Below are positions 19,107 through 27,513 of a stretch of DNA of 64,000 bases, piece by piece. Location of the stretch: contig CAWEZX010000012.1 in NCBI GenBank assembly GCA_963813555.1, forward strand, positions 1 to 64,000, given 5' to 3'. Position 1 is the first letter of the stretch. Each line of letters starts with the position of its first letter. This DNA comes from Roseiarcus sp963813555. GTDB taxonomy: Bacteria; Pseudomonadota; Alphaproteobacteria; Rhizobiales; Beijerinckiaceae. Made by a program: the position numbers and the translations under genes. The notes beneath the pieces were generated by a model. The model was not told the origin of the DNA. It did no database searches and saw only the letters and a list, made by a program, of their open reading frames with translations.

Positions 19107-19911
19107 AGATGCTTGATCCTGAGCCGGCGCAGCGCCTTGGCGTATCGGAAGGATCGGAAGCTTGAGCCATGTCGGTCATGACGCGCTGGATCTTGACGCC
19201 GAGGCTTCGAAAGAGAAGCGCAGGGCGTTGAAGAGAAAGCGCAGACAGGACGCGCGCTTCTCGTCGGGGAGGATTTCCCAAGTAGGCGAGGCGCGAAGGG
19301 TCGTCGATCGCCAGATGCACGTATTCCCAGCCGACCCTGCGGGTGTTGCTCTGGCCGGTGCGGTCGCCGGTGATCCGGTGACCGATCCGACTGAATTTGC
19401 CGAGCTTCTTGATGTCGATGTCGATGATCTCGCCTGGAGCGGCCCGTTCATAGCGGCGAACCGGCTCGGCCGGCCCGAGCGCCGAGAGCCGGTTGAGGCC
19501 GAGCCGCTTGAGAACGCGGCTGACGTCGGCGGGCGAAACGTCGACCTCGGCGGCGATCTGCTCGCCGGTGTGGCGCTGCTTTCGCAAAGCCTCGACCGCC
19601 GCGCAGACGGCAGACGTTGCTTGGCTTGGCGATGAGTGGGGCCTTGACGAACGGTCGCGCAAGCCCTCCACGCCCTCGGCCTCGAACCGCTCGATCCATT
19701 TGGCGACGGTCTTCGGCGTCGTGTTGAACTGGGGCGCGGCGGCGGCCTTGGACAGCCCGAATCCACCACGGCGCGAACCATCATCTCTCGACCTTTGGCT
19801 GTCAAAGGCGCATTCTTGCGCGTGTCCATTCGGCCCTCTCCGAATCACTGAGGTTTGCCAACCTCAGCGTTCACGCTCCAAACCGAATGGACAACTTCCT
19901 GAAAACTCACA
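19107..19911 (-). pseudogene. IS481 family transposase, copy B (inverted, 3'-truncated)
   Basis: Same sequence as copy A in the opposite orientation, including both internal frameshifts (near 19760 and near 19290 on this strand). It starts at MDTRKNAPLTAKGREMMVRA (19829) and matches copy A to 19107, where it ends abruptly. The last block reads HLRTRTSVFLPDL instead of the family's C-terminus, so the catalytic Glu region is missing. It is the right arm of the 805-bp inverted repeat. Confidence 0.85.
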
Positions 19912-20047
19912 CCTAGCAAATGCCAGGACTAGCGTAAGCGGGAGACCCCCCGGCTCTGCCGGGGTGGCAGTAGAGGTTTGACGTTTCCGGCGGTCCACCG
20001 GTGAAGTTCCAACGTGAGCAGCCACTCACACGAAAGGAACTCCACCG

Positions 20048-20479
20048 ATGGACGACTACGAGAGCCTAAGCCACACGACATGGACCTGCAAATATCATGT
20101 GGTGTTCATTCCCAAATGTCGGCGCAAGGTGCTGTATCTGGAGCTGCGACGACACTTGGGCGAAGTTTTGCGCAAGCTTGCGCTTCAGAAGGAAGCGAGG
20201 GTCGAGGAAGGGCATCTGATGCCCGATCACGTGCACATGCTGTTGTCGATTCCGCCGAAATACGCAGTGTCGCAGGTGGTCGGGTACATCAAGGGCAAGA
20301 GCGCGATCCACCTGGCCCGGGTATATGGGGAGCGCAAGCGCAACTTCGTGGGGCAGCACTTCTGGGCGCGGGGGTTCTTCGTCAATACGGTCGGCCGTGA
20401 CGAGGAGGCCATCCGGGCTTACATCCGCAACCAAGAGAAGGAAGATCAGAGGCTCGAACAAATGAACCTCTGGCGCTGA
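20048..20479 (+). CDS. tnpA: IS200 family transposase TnpA
   Basis: HUH-type single-strand transposase of 143 residues, full length for the family (about 130-155). It starts MDDYESLSHTTWTCKYHVVF with an AAAGGA ribosome binding site at 20032. Motifs: YHVVFIPKCRRKVLY, the metal-binding HUH block (EGHLMPDHVHMLLSIPPKYA) and the catalytic Tyr helix (EEAIRAYIRNQEKEDQRLEQ). It cuts and rejoins single-stranded DNA at its hairpin ends. The frame is intact, so this element may be mobile. Confidence 0.92.
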   Translation: MDDYESLSHTTWTCKYHVVFIPKCRRKVLYLELRRHLGEVLRKLALQKEARVEEGHLMPDHVHMLLSIPPKYAVSQVVGYIKGKSAIHLARVYGERKRNFVGQHFWARGFFVNTVGRDEEAIRAYIRNQEKEDQRLEQMNLWR

Positions 20480-20482
20480 AAA

Positions 20483-20500
20483 AGCCGCCTTTAGGCGGCT
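20483..20500 (+). terminator. Hairpin after IS200 tnpA
   Basis: AGCCGCC-TTTA-GGCGGCT forms a 7-bp GC-rich stem four bases after the tnpA stop. No long T-run follows, so termination is inferred from position only. Confidence 0.45.
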
Positions 20501-20746
20501 CCAAACATCAAGGGCCGCGTCAGCGACCCTCCTACCGCTTTGAGCGGTTCAAATCCTAAAGCCCCCGGCTTTGCCGGGGGATACTTACACACCTAAGGCG
20601 GCGCTCGACCCAACGGTCGTCGTATTTTCCGTGCGCGCCCTGTACGCTGGCCGTCGGAGAATTGCCGGACTATTGAGGATGACGCGCTCTGTTGGCACTC
20701 CATCGACCGAACAGGGGGCTTCGCGCCCGAGGGCTAGGATAAGATT

Positions 20747-21196
20747 GTGCTCACGAAGAAGGGGAAGTACGGCCTGAAGGCCATGGTCCATCTCGCGGGA
20801 CTTGAGCCCAGCGAACTGGCGCAGGTCGCGGACATCGCCGAAACCAACTCAATTTCGAAAAAGTTCCTCGATCATATTCTGACCGAGTTGCGGCACGCCG
20901 GTCTTGTCTATTCCAAGAAAGGCAAGGGCGGAGGATACGCTCTGGCGCGCCCTGCCCACGAGATTCGCGTGGGCGCGATTGTGCGCGCCCTAGATGGTCC
21001 GCTGGCCCCCATTCCGTGCGCTTCGGTCACCGCCTTTCGACCCTGCGAGGATTGCAGCGATCTCAAATCGTGCTCGGTCCGCCTCATCATGGTCCAAGCC
21101 CGCAACGCCATCGCGAGTGTGCTCGATCACAGCACACTTGCCGAAATGCGCGCGCGATCATCCGTTGACGATCGGGCGCCCATGTATCACATATAG
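20747..21196 (+). CDS. Rrf2 family transcriptional regulator, probable Fe-S sensor
   Basis: Winged-helix regulator of 149 residues, the normal Rrf2/IscR size. The N-terminal HTH reads KKGKYGLKAMVHLAGLEPSE and ISKKFLDHILTELRHAGLVY, followed by the wing SKKGKGGGYALARPAHEI. Three cysteines in PCASVTAFRPCEDCSDLKSC have the layout used in Rrf2 proteins to hold an iron-sulfur cluster. The start is GTG 20747; no good alternative lies upstream. It lies after the IS200 element and before phyR, on the same strand as phyR but with a 330-base gap, so probably in its own transcript. The target genes cannot be inferred. It is not an obvious RirA or IscR, because no isc/suf genes are near. Confidence 0.85.
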   Translation: MLTKKGKYGLKAMVHLAGLEPSELAQVADIAETNSISKKFLDHILTELRHAGLVYSKKGKGGGYALARPAHEIRVGAIVRALDGPLAPIPCASVTAFRPCEDCSDLKSCSVRLIMVQARNAIASVLDHSTLAEMRARSSVDDRAPMYHI

Positions 21197-21321
21197 GCTG
21201 AGCCGCACTCGTTAGGAGCGCTTTCGCCTCGTCCAACGCCGCTCTGAGCCCGGGTCAGCGTGACCCGAGGGCCCGATAATTACCGCCGGTGTAGGCCGGT
21301 TGAAGTTTTATTCCTCACTTG

Positions 21322-21346
21322 GGAACAAAACGCCAGCCCATTGGTT
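21322..21346 (+). promoter_or_regulatory. Probable sigma-EcfG promoter of phyR
   Basis: GGAAC (21322-21326), 16 bases, then GGTT (21343-21346). The alphaproteobacterial general stress sigma factor recognises GGAAC-N16/17-CGTT, so this has one mismatch in the -10 part. It lies 180 bases before the phyR start, consistent with autoregulation of the module. Confidence 0.6.
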
Positions 21347-21525
21347 TCGGGCGACCCCTATTCCGTTGATGATCTGCGCGCCGCAGAATTTGGTTCCATG
21401 ACCGATAATCTTCTCCAGCACCCTTGCGGGCTCCGCCAACGCGACGGGGGCTTGCTTTTGGCGCGATAGCTTGTGAACTAAGTCCCCCGGCGCCATCTAA
21501 GCGTTTCATGACGAGGAGGAACGAC

Positions 21526-22338
21526 ATGTCGATCTCGGACGCCGTTGCCCCGCACATCCCGTTTTTGCGTCGGTTCGCGCGGGCGCTGTGCGGAACGCAA
21601 GCGGCCGGCGACGCCTATGTCGCTGCCGCGCTCGAGGCGATTTTGGCGGACCCTGACTGTTTCGACGCTGAACTCGATGCTAAAGTCGCTCTATATAAGT
21701 TGTTCCTGCGTAACTGGCGCAACGTGCCGCTCAACAGTCATGTTGATCGCCAGATTTTTGGTGATGAATCTGGTGCAAACAGGAATCTCGCCGCCATCTC
21801 TCTTGAGCCGCGCATCGCTTTTCTGCTGAACTCTGTGGAGTCGTTCAGTCCGAGCCAAATTGCGGAAACTCTTGATTGTTCGGAAGATAAAGCGGTTGAT
21901 CTTATTGAGCGCGCGGGGCGCGAAATCTCCGATCAAATTCGTACGACTGTATTAATTATTGAGGATGAACCGCTTATAGCCCTCGACATACAGACGCTCG
22001 TCGAGCAACTGGGCCACGACGTCACGACAATTGCTCGGACCCATACGGAGGCGGTGCGTGCGGCGCTGAAAAGTCATCCCGGGCTTATCCTAGCAGACAT
22101 TCAACTTGCCGACGGAAGCTCGGGGCTTGACGCGGTCAACGAAATCCTAGGAACTCAGGAAGTCCCAGTTATTTTCATTACCGCCTTTCCCGAGCGTTTT
22201 CTCACGGGGCAAGCGCCTGAGCCGGCATTTCTCATAACCAAGCCCTTCAGTGCAGATTCGGTCAAGGCGGTCATTAGCCAGGCCTTGTTCTTCGATCGAA
22301 AGTCGCAAAAAACGATGGCGAAAGCGGCGGCCGGCTGA
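21526..22338 (+). CDS. phyR: General stress response regulator PhyR
   Basis: Response regulator of 270 residues with the reversed layout specific to PhyR: an N-terminal sigma-factor-like domain (MSISDAVAPHIPFLRRFARA, AGDAYVAAALEAILADPDCF, then a region-4-like part with FSPSQIAETLDCSEDKAVDL) and a C-terminal receiver domain (VLIIEDEPLIALDIQTLVEQ, phosphorylated Asp in LILADIQLADGSSG, switch Thr/Lys in IFITAFPERF and LITKPF). When phosphorylated, PhyR captures NepR and frees sigma-EcfG. ATG 21526 is chosen because it has a GAGGAGGA site at 21513 and matches the family start; a frame upstream to 21424 is not conserved. NepR is 2.7 kb downstream. Confidence 0.95.
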   Translation: MSISDAVAPHIPFLRRFARALCGTQAAGDAYVAAALEAILADPDCFDAELDAKVALYKLFLRNWRNVPLNSHVDRQIFGDESGANRNLAAISLEPRIAFLLNSVESFSPSQIAETLDCSEDKAVDLIERAGREISDQIRTTVLIIEDEPLIALDIQTLVEQLGHDVTTIARTHTEAVRAALKSHPGLILADIQLADGSSGLDAVNEILGTQEVPVIFITAFPERFLTGQAPEPAFLITKPFSADSVKAVISQALFFDRKSQKTMAKAAAG

Positions 22339-22405
22339 TCGAAATCCGGACGCCCGACGCTCCGTCGATGCGGCCGTGAAAGAGCAAAAAAACCTCCGCC
22401 CGCGA

Positions 22406-22430
22406 GGAACCTTCATTCTCGTCGAGCGTT
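22406..22430 (+). promoter_or_regulatory. Sigma-EcfG promoter, perfect consensus
   Basis: GGAAC (22406-22410), 16 bases, CGTT (22427-22430): an exact match to the EcfG consensus GGAAC-N16-CGTT. The small gene starting at 22465 lies 35 bases downstream, so that gene, and possibly the kinase after it, should belong to the general stress regulon. Confidence 0.8.
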
Positions 22431-22464
22431 TTATGGACCAAGGGAGTCTGGACGAGGAAACGTC

Positions 22465-22713
22465 GTGCAATATTATGAATTCTGCCTGATCGGCGGGGAT
22501 GGATCGCGGCTTTTCCGCGAACGTCATCTGGCCGCCGACCTTGAAACTGTTTGGAGCCGGGTTTTCCGTATGGCTGAGCTCGAAAGCAAACGAGGAAGAC
22601 AGATCCATGTCTTGGACGACCAAGGGGGGATCGTCATCGGCATTGGCGCCGTGGCCGCTACGTTATCGGCTCAACAAGCACGCGAGTTCAAGGGCCGCTC
22701 CGACGCCGCATGA
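22465..22713 (+). CDS. Small DUF6894-like protein, predicted general stress gene
   Basis: 82-residue protein (VQYYEFCLIGGDGSRLFRER start, read as Met). The pattern of an N-terminal YYEF-like strand, a Phe-Arg acidic stretch, a helix with LETVWSRVFRMAELESKR, and a final strand QIHVLDDQGGIVIGIG resembles the DUF6894 family of small alphaproteobacterial proteins. GTG 22465 is preferred because GAGGAAA lies 6 bases upstream and the reading fits a perfect EcfG promoter 35 bases before it. Function unknown. It lies between phyR and the kinase gene, all on one strand. Confidence 0.6.
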   Translation: MQYYEFCLIGGDGSRLFRERHLAADLETVWSRVFRMAELESKRGRQIHVLDDQGGIVIGIGAVAATLSAQQAREFKGRSDAA

Positions 22714-22888
22714 GGCGAGACTGCCGCGCGCCATGATTGCTATCGTCGGCGGCCCGCCGAGGGCCGTCGGGGTCGGGACTCGGACACGACGACGGGCGCC
22801 GTCGCTTTTTGGACGGGTGGGGTGGACGAAACGCCCCCACACGGAGGCGTTTACTGTTCTGAAGGATTTGGTTGACAGGACGGGCGCT

Positions 22889-24931
22889 ATGGCCAAGTCC
22901 CGTTCGCTGAGTTGGCGTTTGGGCGTGTCGACGCTTGTCATCGTTCTGCCCCTAGTCGCCTTCGCGTTGATAATGGTCGGATGGATCGCCCATGCCGAAC
23001 GTGAAGCCCAGCAGGGTCAGTTGATCGGCGACGCTTACGCGTTCGCTGACACCGTTGGGCGTCAAGTCAATGCTTATTTCCTGCTGTCAGCTGCGCTCTC
23101 ACATTCGAGGCTCCTTCAGCACGGAGATTTGACGGGCTTCGCTGAGCAAGCTCGAGATGCCCTCGCTGAAGCGCCCGACGTGAACTTGATCGTCTCGACC
23201 GCAGACGGCGATCCTGTGTTGAGCATTCCACCGTTGCCTTCGGGATCGCCTCAGCTACCCGATCGTGTCGCATTGGTTCGTCGAGCGATAGGATCGGGCT
23301 CCGCCTTTCTCTCCGATGTCAACGCGGGCGCCGCTTTGAGTGACGCAAATGCTTCAATTGAAACTCCGGTCTTTCTCGATGGCAAACCCGTCTATGAAAT
23401 AGCGATGCTTCTTTCGCTGAAACAATTCTACGATCTGATGCAGCGTCAGAACTTCCCGCCAAACTGGCTGTCGGGGATCGTCGATAGCAAGGGCGTCATT
23501 GTCGCCTGGATCCCGAGTGAATCAGGTCGTCCAGGGGAGCTGGGTAGCCCGGAGTTTCGCGACGCGACGCTGCGTCTTCCTGAATCGACCGTTACGCACA
23601 GTTCTATCAGCGGACAAGAGATTGTCTCCGCCTATGCGCCGGTGGCGGGCGGTTGGACCGTTGGCGTCGCCGCGGATGCAAGCAAGTTGGGAATTGGCCC
23701 CAGCGCGTTTCTCCTCACATCGATCTTGGCAGCTCTCGCGATATTTGGCAGCCTCCTGTTGTCCTATCTGAATGGTCGGGCTCTGACGCGACAGGTGCGA
23801 GAACTGGAATCGAAGACAGAGAATGTCTTGACCGGCGCACAGGTCGCTCGGAGGCCTACCGGCGTTCGCGAGTTTGACAGCCTCTCCGACGCCTTAGCTA
23901 GAGCCTCCGAGCTGCTCGCCCTGCGAACAGAGCAGCACCGTCTCACTGAGCAGGAACTCAGAAGCCGCGAAGAACATTTCAGGCTTCTTGCGGACAGCCT
24001 GCCTCAACTGGTGTGGACGGCGGGCCCCGATGGCCGCATCGAGTACACCAATGCGCGCCGCGAAAAATATGGAGCGATCGGGCGGACAGATTGGGAAGGA
24101 ATCATTCATCCCGATGATCGGCGGGCGACCGCGGAAGCGTGGCTTCGCGCCAGCGAAGCTGGCGTCCCCTATGAGATGGAGCATCGCCTATTTGCCATTG
24201 GCAAGGGATACGCGTGGCACCTAAGTCGTGCGTCGCCGCTGCTCGACGCACAAGGAGTCGTCATAAGGTGGTATGGCACGACCACCGACATTGATGATCA
24301 AAAACAGCGCGAGGGAAATATCCGGGACCTTATGGCCGAGGTCAACCATCGTTCGCGCAATTTGCTGGCTGTCGCGCAAGCCATTGCCCGCTATGGCGTG
24401 GCGAACGCGAAAACGGTCCACGATTTTCAGGAGAGATACTCTGAGCGATTACTCGGGCTGGCCGCCAGTCAGGATTTACTGACCGATCGGAATTGGCGTG
24501 GTGTCCCGCTCGAGGCGCTGGTAAGGACGCAAACGGCGCGTTGCCGGGAAAGGCGCTTCGCGAGCGAAGGGCCGCAGATCTTGCTGAGCCCCAATGCAAC
24601 ACAAACGCTTGGCCTTGCTTTGCGTGAGCTGTGCGAGAACGCGCTCAAACACGGCGCGTTCTCGAGAGGGGGAGGCGAAGTCTCTCTCGTTTGGCAAATC
24701 AACGAGAGCGGAGCTGAGCCCATGCTCGAGATGACGTGGCGCGAACGCGGCGGACCTCGCGTAGATCCGAGGCCGATCACGGGGTTCGGCACAGTCGTGA
24801 TCGAGCGTCTCACTGGCGCGGGCCTAAGCGGCTCGTCGGTGCTTACTTTCGAAGGCGAGGGGATCATATGGCGATTGGTCGCCCCGCTGAAGGACATCGT
24901 GAAGACCTCGGACCAAACCGCACCGGACTGA
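22889..24931 (+). CDS. HWE-family sensor histidine kinase, likely PhyK-type
   Basis: Membrane kinase of about 680 residues. A transmembrane helix (LGVSTLVIVLPLVAFALIMV) is followed by a periplasmic sensor of about 250 residues with dCache-like features (NLIVSTADGDPVLSIPPL, GWTVGVAADASKLG), a second helix (SAFLLTSILAALAIFGSLLL), a linker, a PAS domain (FRLLADSLPQLVWTAGPDGR, GIIHPDDRRATAEAWLRASE, WYGTTTDIDDQKQREG) and an HWE kinase core (phospho-His in LMAEVNHRSRNLLAVAQAIA; ATP part ALRELCENALKHGAFS). HWE/HisKA_2 kinases are the class that phosphorylates PhyR, so with phyR upstream and nepR downstream this is the likely input kinase. ATG 22889 is the last Met before the first helix; the open frame extends further upstream without conservation. 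Confidence 0.85.
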   Translation: MAKSRSLSWRLGVSTLVIVLPLVAFALIMVGWIAHAEREAQQGQLIGDAYAFADTVGRQVNAYFLLSAALSHSRLLQHGDLTGFAEQARDALAEAPDVNLIVSTADGDPVLSIPPLPSGSPQLPDRVALVRRAIGSGSAFLSDVNAGAALSDANASIETPVFLDGKPVYEIAMLLSLKQFYDLMQRQNFPPNWLSGIVDSKGVIVAWIPSESGRPGELGSPEFRDATLRLPESTVTHSSISGQEIVSAYAPVAGGWTVGVAADASKLGIGPSAFLLTSILAALAIFGSLLLSYLNGRALTRQVRELESKTENVLTGAQVARRPTGVREFDSLSDALARASELLALRTEQHRLTEQELRSREEHFRLLADSLPQLVWTAGPDGRIEYTNARREKYGAIGRTDWEGIIHPDDRRATAEAWLRASEAGVPYEMEHRLFAIGKGYAWHLSRASPLLDAQGVVIRWYGTTTDIDDQKQREGNIRDLMAEVNHRSRNLLAVAQAIARYGVANAKTVHDFQERYSERLLGLAASQDLLTDRNWRGVPLEALVRTQTARCRERRFASEGPQILLSPNATQTLGLALRELCENALKHGAFSRGGGEVSLVWQINESGAEPMLEMTWRERGGPRVDPRPITGFGTVVIERLTGAGLSGSSVLTFEGEGIIWRLVAPLKDIVKTSDQTAPD

Positions 24932-25053
24932 CCGGATCAATATTCGATGCGCTTCCTCGGCTTGTCCAACGCAGATTTCTCGTGCCGAATGAAACGCGCG
25001 CCTCACAGACTATGGGTCGGAGCCCGTCAAAAACGCGCCTCGGAAATTCGTTA

Positions 25054-25248
25054 ATGCCGAAAAAATCTCTGGGAAAACCGCGAAGGAAGGCGACAAAGGC
25101 TGCGGCGTCACTGCGCGAAGCGGCCGAGAAAGCAGATCAATATATCGCAGATCAGTTGAAAGCAATGTATGATTCCGTGGTTGTCGAGCCCGTTCCCGAT
25201 CGGCTTCTTGAATTGCTTGACCGTCTCGACAGCGACGTGAAAGAATGA
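25054..25248 (+). CDS. nepR: Anti-sigma factor NepR
   Basis: 64-residue protein with the NepR core at its C-terminal half: ADQYIADQLKAMYDSVVVEP then VPDRLLELLDRLD. A basic N-terminal tail (PKKSLGKPRRKATKAAASLR) is normal for the family. NepR binds and silences sigma-EcfG until phosphorylated PhyR takes it away. ATG 25054 gives the usual length; longer frames upstream overlap no conserved sequence. The gene that normally follows, ecfG, is absent: 9 bases after the stop a convergent kinase gene ends, and an IS256 derivative lies beyond that. Confidence 0.9.
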   Translation: MPKKSLGKPRRKATKAAASLREAAEKADQYIADQLKAMYDSVVVEPVPDRLLELLDRLDSDVKE

Positions 25249-25257
25249 CTGTTGCGT

Positions 25258-26466
25258 CTACGGCGCAAGCGGCGCGGTCAGTACGAACTCTACCCCGGGA
25301 CTGTGCGCGACGACGTTCAACGATCCGTTCAACTGTTCCGCAAGCACCCGCACCATGCGGGCGCCTAGGCCCTTTCCCTTGCCGAACCCGGAGGCGTCGG
25401 GCAGTCCGCCGCCTTCGTCGCGAACCGCGATGAAAAAGCTGTCAACGCCCGTCGTGGCGATGTCGACCCATACGCTGCCCGCACCAGGGCCTTGATAGGC
25501 GTGCTTTACGGCGTTCGATACGAGCTCGTTGACGATCAGCGCAGATGAAATTGCGCGATCGGTCGAGATTACGATCCCAGGCTGCGCTTTAACGTGAATT
25601 TCACATTGCGCGAAGCTGGCGTTGAGGTCTTTGCAAATCGCGTCGATGTATCGTCCGACGTCAAAACGCTCGATGTCCGACGATTGATACAATTGCTCAT
25701 GCACCCTCGCGATGGCCCCGACGCGGAGCGTCGCGTCTTCGAGGTGTTGGACGAATTCCGGCTCGCTGTTTTCGCGCGCCTGAAGACGCAGCATGCTGAC
25801 GACTAGCCCCAGACTGTTCTTCACCCGATGGTTCATCTCCTTGACGAGAAACTGATGCCGCTCCAGTGCGGCCTTCAGATTGCGCTCGTGCCGCTCACGC
25901 TCGATCGCCATTCCCAGGATATTGGCGGCGCCCTGCAGGAACGCGAGATCATGCTCCACGAACTCGTCATCCGATTGGCTGTCGACCTCCAACACGCCGA
26001 AGGGTCGACCGTCTCCTTGCAGGATAACGTTCATGGCGCGATGAATGCCATGTCTGACGAGAATATCGGGCGTTCTGAAGCGCTCCTCGTTTCCGAGATG
26101 ATTGGAGATCACGGGCCTGCCGGTTTTAAGCGCGAATCCGGCCGGTGAGGCGAGATCCGCGCCGATGCTAGCGACGCCGACAACGCCCGGCTCCCAACCG
26201 ACCCCCGCCCGGACCAGAAAGCGGTTTTCAGCGGCAATATATTCGAGAACCTTACAAAATTCCGTGCGAAGGCCTTCGGCGGTTAGCCGCGCCGTATCGG
26301 CGAGAAGCTGCTCGAACCCCGGTCCCTGCAGCGCGCCAACTCCGAGCTCGGCCAGAATTTCCTGCTGGCGAACGCGCTGATGCAAGGCGTGAAGAATTGG
26401 ATCTGCCGGCCCGGTTGCTGATTTGGACTCGACAACAGGCGGAACCGGACGATCGGAAGACGGCAT
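25258..26466 (-). CDS. GAF-domain histidine kinase (HisKA_2 type)
   Basis: Soluble kinase of 402 residues. The N-terminal GAF domain covers residues about 40-190 (QEILAELGVGALQGPGFEQL, GVLEVDSQSDDEFVEHDLAF). The HisKA_2 dimerisation helix contains FLVKEMNHRVKNSLGLVVSM (His at about 220). The ATP-binding domain contains ALIVNELVSNAVKHAYQGPG, VRDEGGGLPDASGF and KGKGLGARMVRVLAEQLNG. No membrane segment is seen. HisKA_2 kinases often feed the PhyR/NepR pathway, and it is convergent with nepR with a gap of 9 bases. No EcfG-type promoter was found upstream. It may be a second cytoplasmic input kinase; its GAF ligand cannot be predicted. Confidence 0.85.
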   Translation of the reverse strand: MPSSDRPVPPVVESKSATGPADPILHALHQRVRQQEILAELGVGALQGPGFEQLLADTARLTAEGLRTEFCKVLEYIAAENRFLVRAGVGWEPGVVGVASIGADLASPAGFALKTGRPVISNHLGNEERFRTPDILVRHGIHRAMNVILQGDGRPFGVLEVDSQSDDEFVEHDLAFLQGAANILGMAIERERHERNLKAALERHQFLVKEMNHRVKNSLGLVVSMLRLQARENSEPEFVQHLEDATLRVGAIARVHEQLYQSSDIERFDVGRYIDAICKDLNASFAQCEIHVKAQPGIVISTDRAISSALIVNELVSNAVKHAYQGPGAGSVWVDIATTGVDSFFIAVRDEGGGLPDASGFGKGKGLGARMVRVLAEQLNGSLNVVAHSPGVEFVLTAPLAP

Positions 26467-26610
26467 CAGATCAGCTATGCGGCAAGCTACGCCTCTGGAG
26501 GACGCCTAGGGTCTTGCCCGGCAATCTACTTCGCGGCGCGCAACTGCGCCAGCCCGGGAAGAGCGTGGCTGAAGCCGAGGACCGTGGCGCGGGTTCTGCT
26601 TCCCAGCGCG

Positions 26611-27513
26611 GTGGTGTGTTGAAGGTTCTGCGAAATCGCTGAAGGCGAGAGGCGGTCATGACAGGCTGGTGATGTTCAAGTCACCGATTCCCTCGGAGGA
26701 GCCCCGCCATGACCAAGAGTGAAGCTAAGCCTGCGATCGCCGCCGTCAACGAGCTATTCGCCAAGAGCCCCGACGGGCTGCGCGAGATCGTTGGCGCGGT
26801 GATGCAAGAGATGCTGGAAGCCGAGATGACGGACGCGCTCGGAGCCGAGAAGGGCGAGCGTACGGTTGCCCGGCTCGGCTATCGCTCCGACTATTATACC
26901 CGCACCCTCGTTACCCGGGTCGGCAAGCTCGAGTTGCGCGCGCCGCAGGACCGCGACGGTCGGTTCTCGACCGAGCTGTTCGAACGCTGTCAGCGCTCCG
27001 AGCAGGCGCTGGTCGCCACGCTCGCCGAGATGTCCGTGCAGGGCGTCTCAACCCGGAAGGTCAAGGCGATCACCGAGCAGCTCTGCGGCCATGCCTTCTC
27101 GGCCTCGGCCATCTCCGCCATCAACAAGCGTCTGGACGAAAGTCTCGACGCTTTCGCCAACCGCCCCCTCGCCGAACCCTTTCCTTATCTCATCCTCGAC
27201 GCCCGCTACGAAAAAGGGGCGAGAAGGCGGCGGAGTGATGAGCCAGGCGGTGCTGATCGCCATCGGGATCGACTGGACGGTCGCCGGCAAATTCTGGCGG
27301 TCGAGATGGCCAATCGGGAGAGCCGCTCGTCCCAATTCAAACGCCTGCTGCCGCCTCATCCGAGCTCTCGCCGTCGAGACTCACGAGAACGGGCTCGAGG
27401 CCCATCGCGACCTCAACATGAACGACCTCAAGGAGCACAAGAAAATCCAACTGCGCCAAGCCGCTTGACCCAGCCCACATGACCGCCTTTGCAGAACTTG
27501 ACGCACACAACCC
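26611..27513 (+). mobile_element. IS256 deletion derivative
   Basis: Both ends of an IS256 element are recognisable: a left end with GTGTGTTGAAGGTTCTGC and a right end that reads, inverted, GTGTGCGTCAAGTTCTGC. The interior is about 900 bp instead of about 1,345 bp. No clear target duplication is seen. Such a short copy could be moved in trans by the intact transposase at 10.8 kb if the ends are compatible. Confidence 0.7.
26709..27468 (+). pseudogene. IS256 transposase with internal deletion
   Basis: The N-terminal half matches the intact copy at 10779-11975 closely (MTKSEAKPAIAAVNELFAKS, RTLVTRVGKLELRAPQDRDG). A frameshift near 27215 follows ARYEKG. After QILAVEMANRES the reading jumps directly to the C-terminal end (IRALAVETHENGLEAHRDLN, MNDLKEHKKIQLRQAA, stop about 27466). 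About 440 bp with the second Asp and the catalytic Glu are deleted. Inactive. Confidence 0.85.

Larger units (their letters stand above)
19912..20600 (+). mobile_element. IS200/IS605 family element (IS200 type)
   Basis: A single tnpA gene (20048-20479) is flanked by end hairpins instead of inverted repeats. The left hairpin CCCCGGC-TCT-GCCGGGG is at 19948-19964 and the right hairpin CCCCCGGC-TTT-GCCGGGGG at 20562-20580. There is no tnpB. Exact ends cannot be fixed because this family makes no target duplication. Confidence 0.8.

Noticed and set aside
15283..19911. Functional composite transposon made by the two IS481 copies
   Set aside because: Both transposases are frameshifted and copy B lacks the C-terminal end; no target duplication was found. 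Kept only as an inverted repeat.
20540..20560. GGTTCAAATCC resembling a tRNA T-arm
   Set aside because: No acceptor stem, anticodon arm or D-arm can be built around it; it belongs to the IS200 right end.
26467..26640. EcfG promoter for the GAF kinase
   Set aside because: No GGAAC-N16/17-CGTT on the minus strand in this region.
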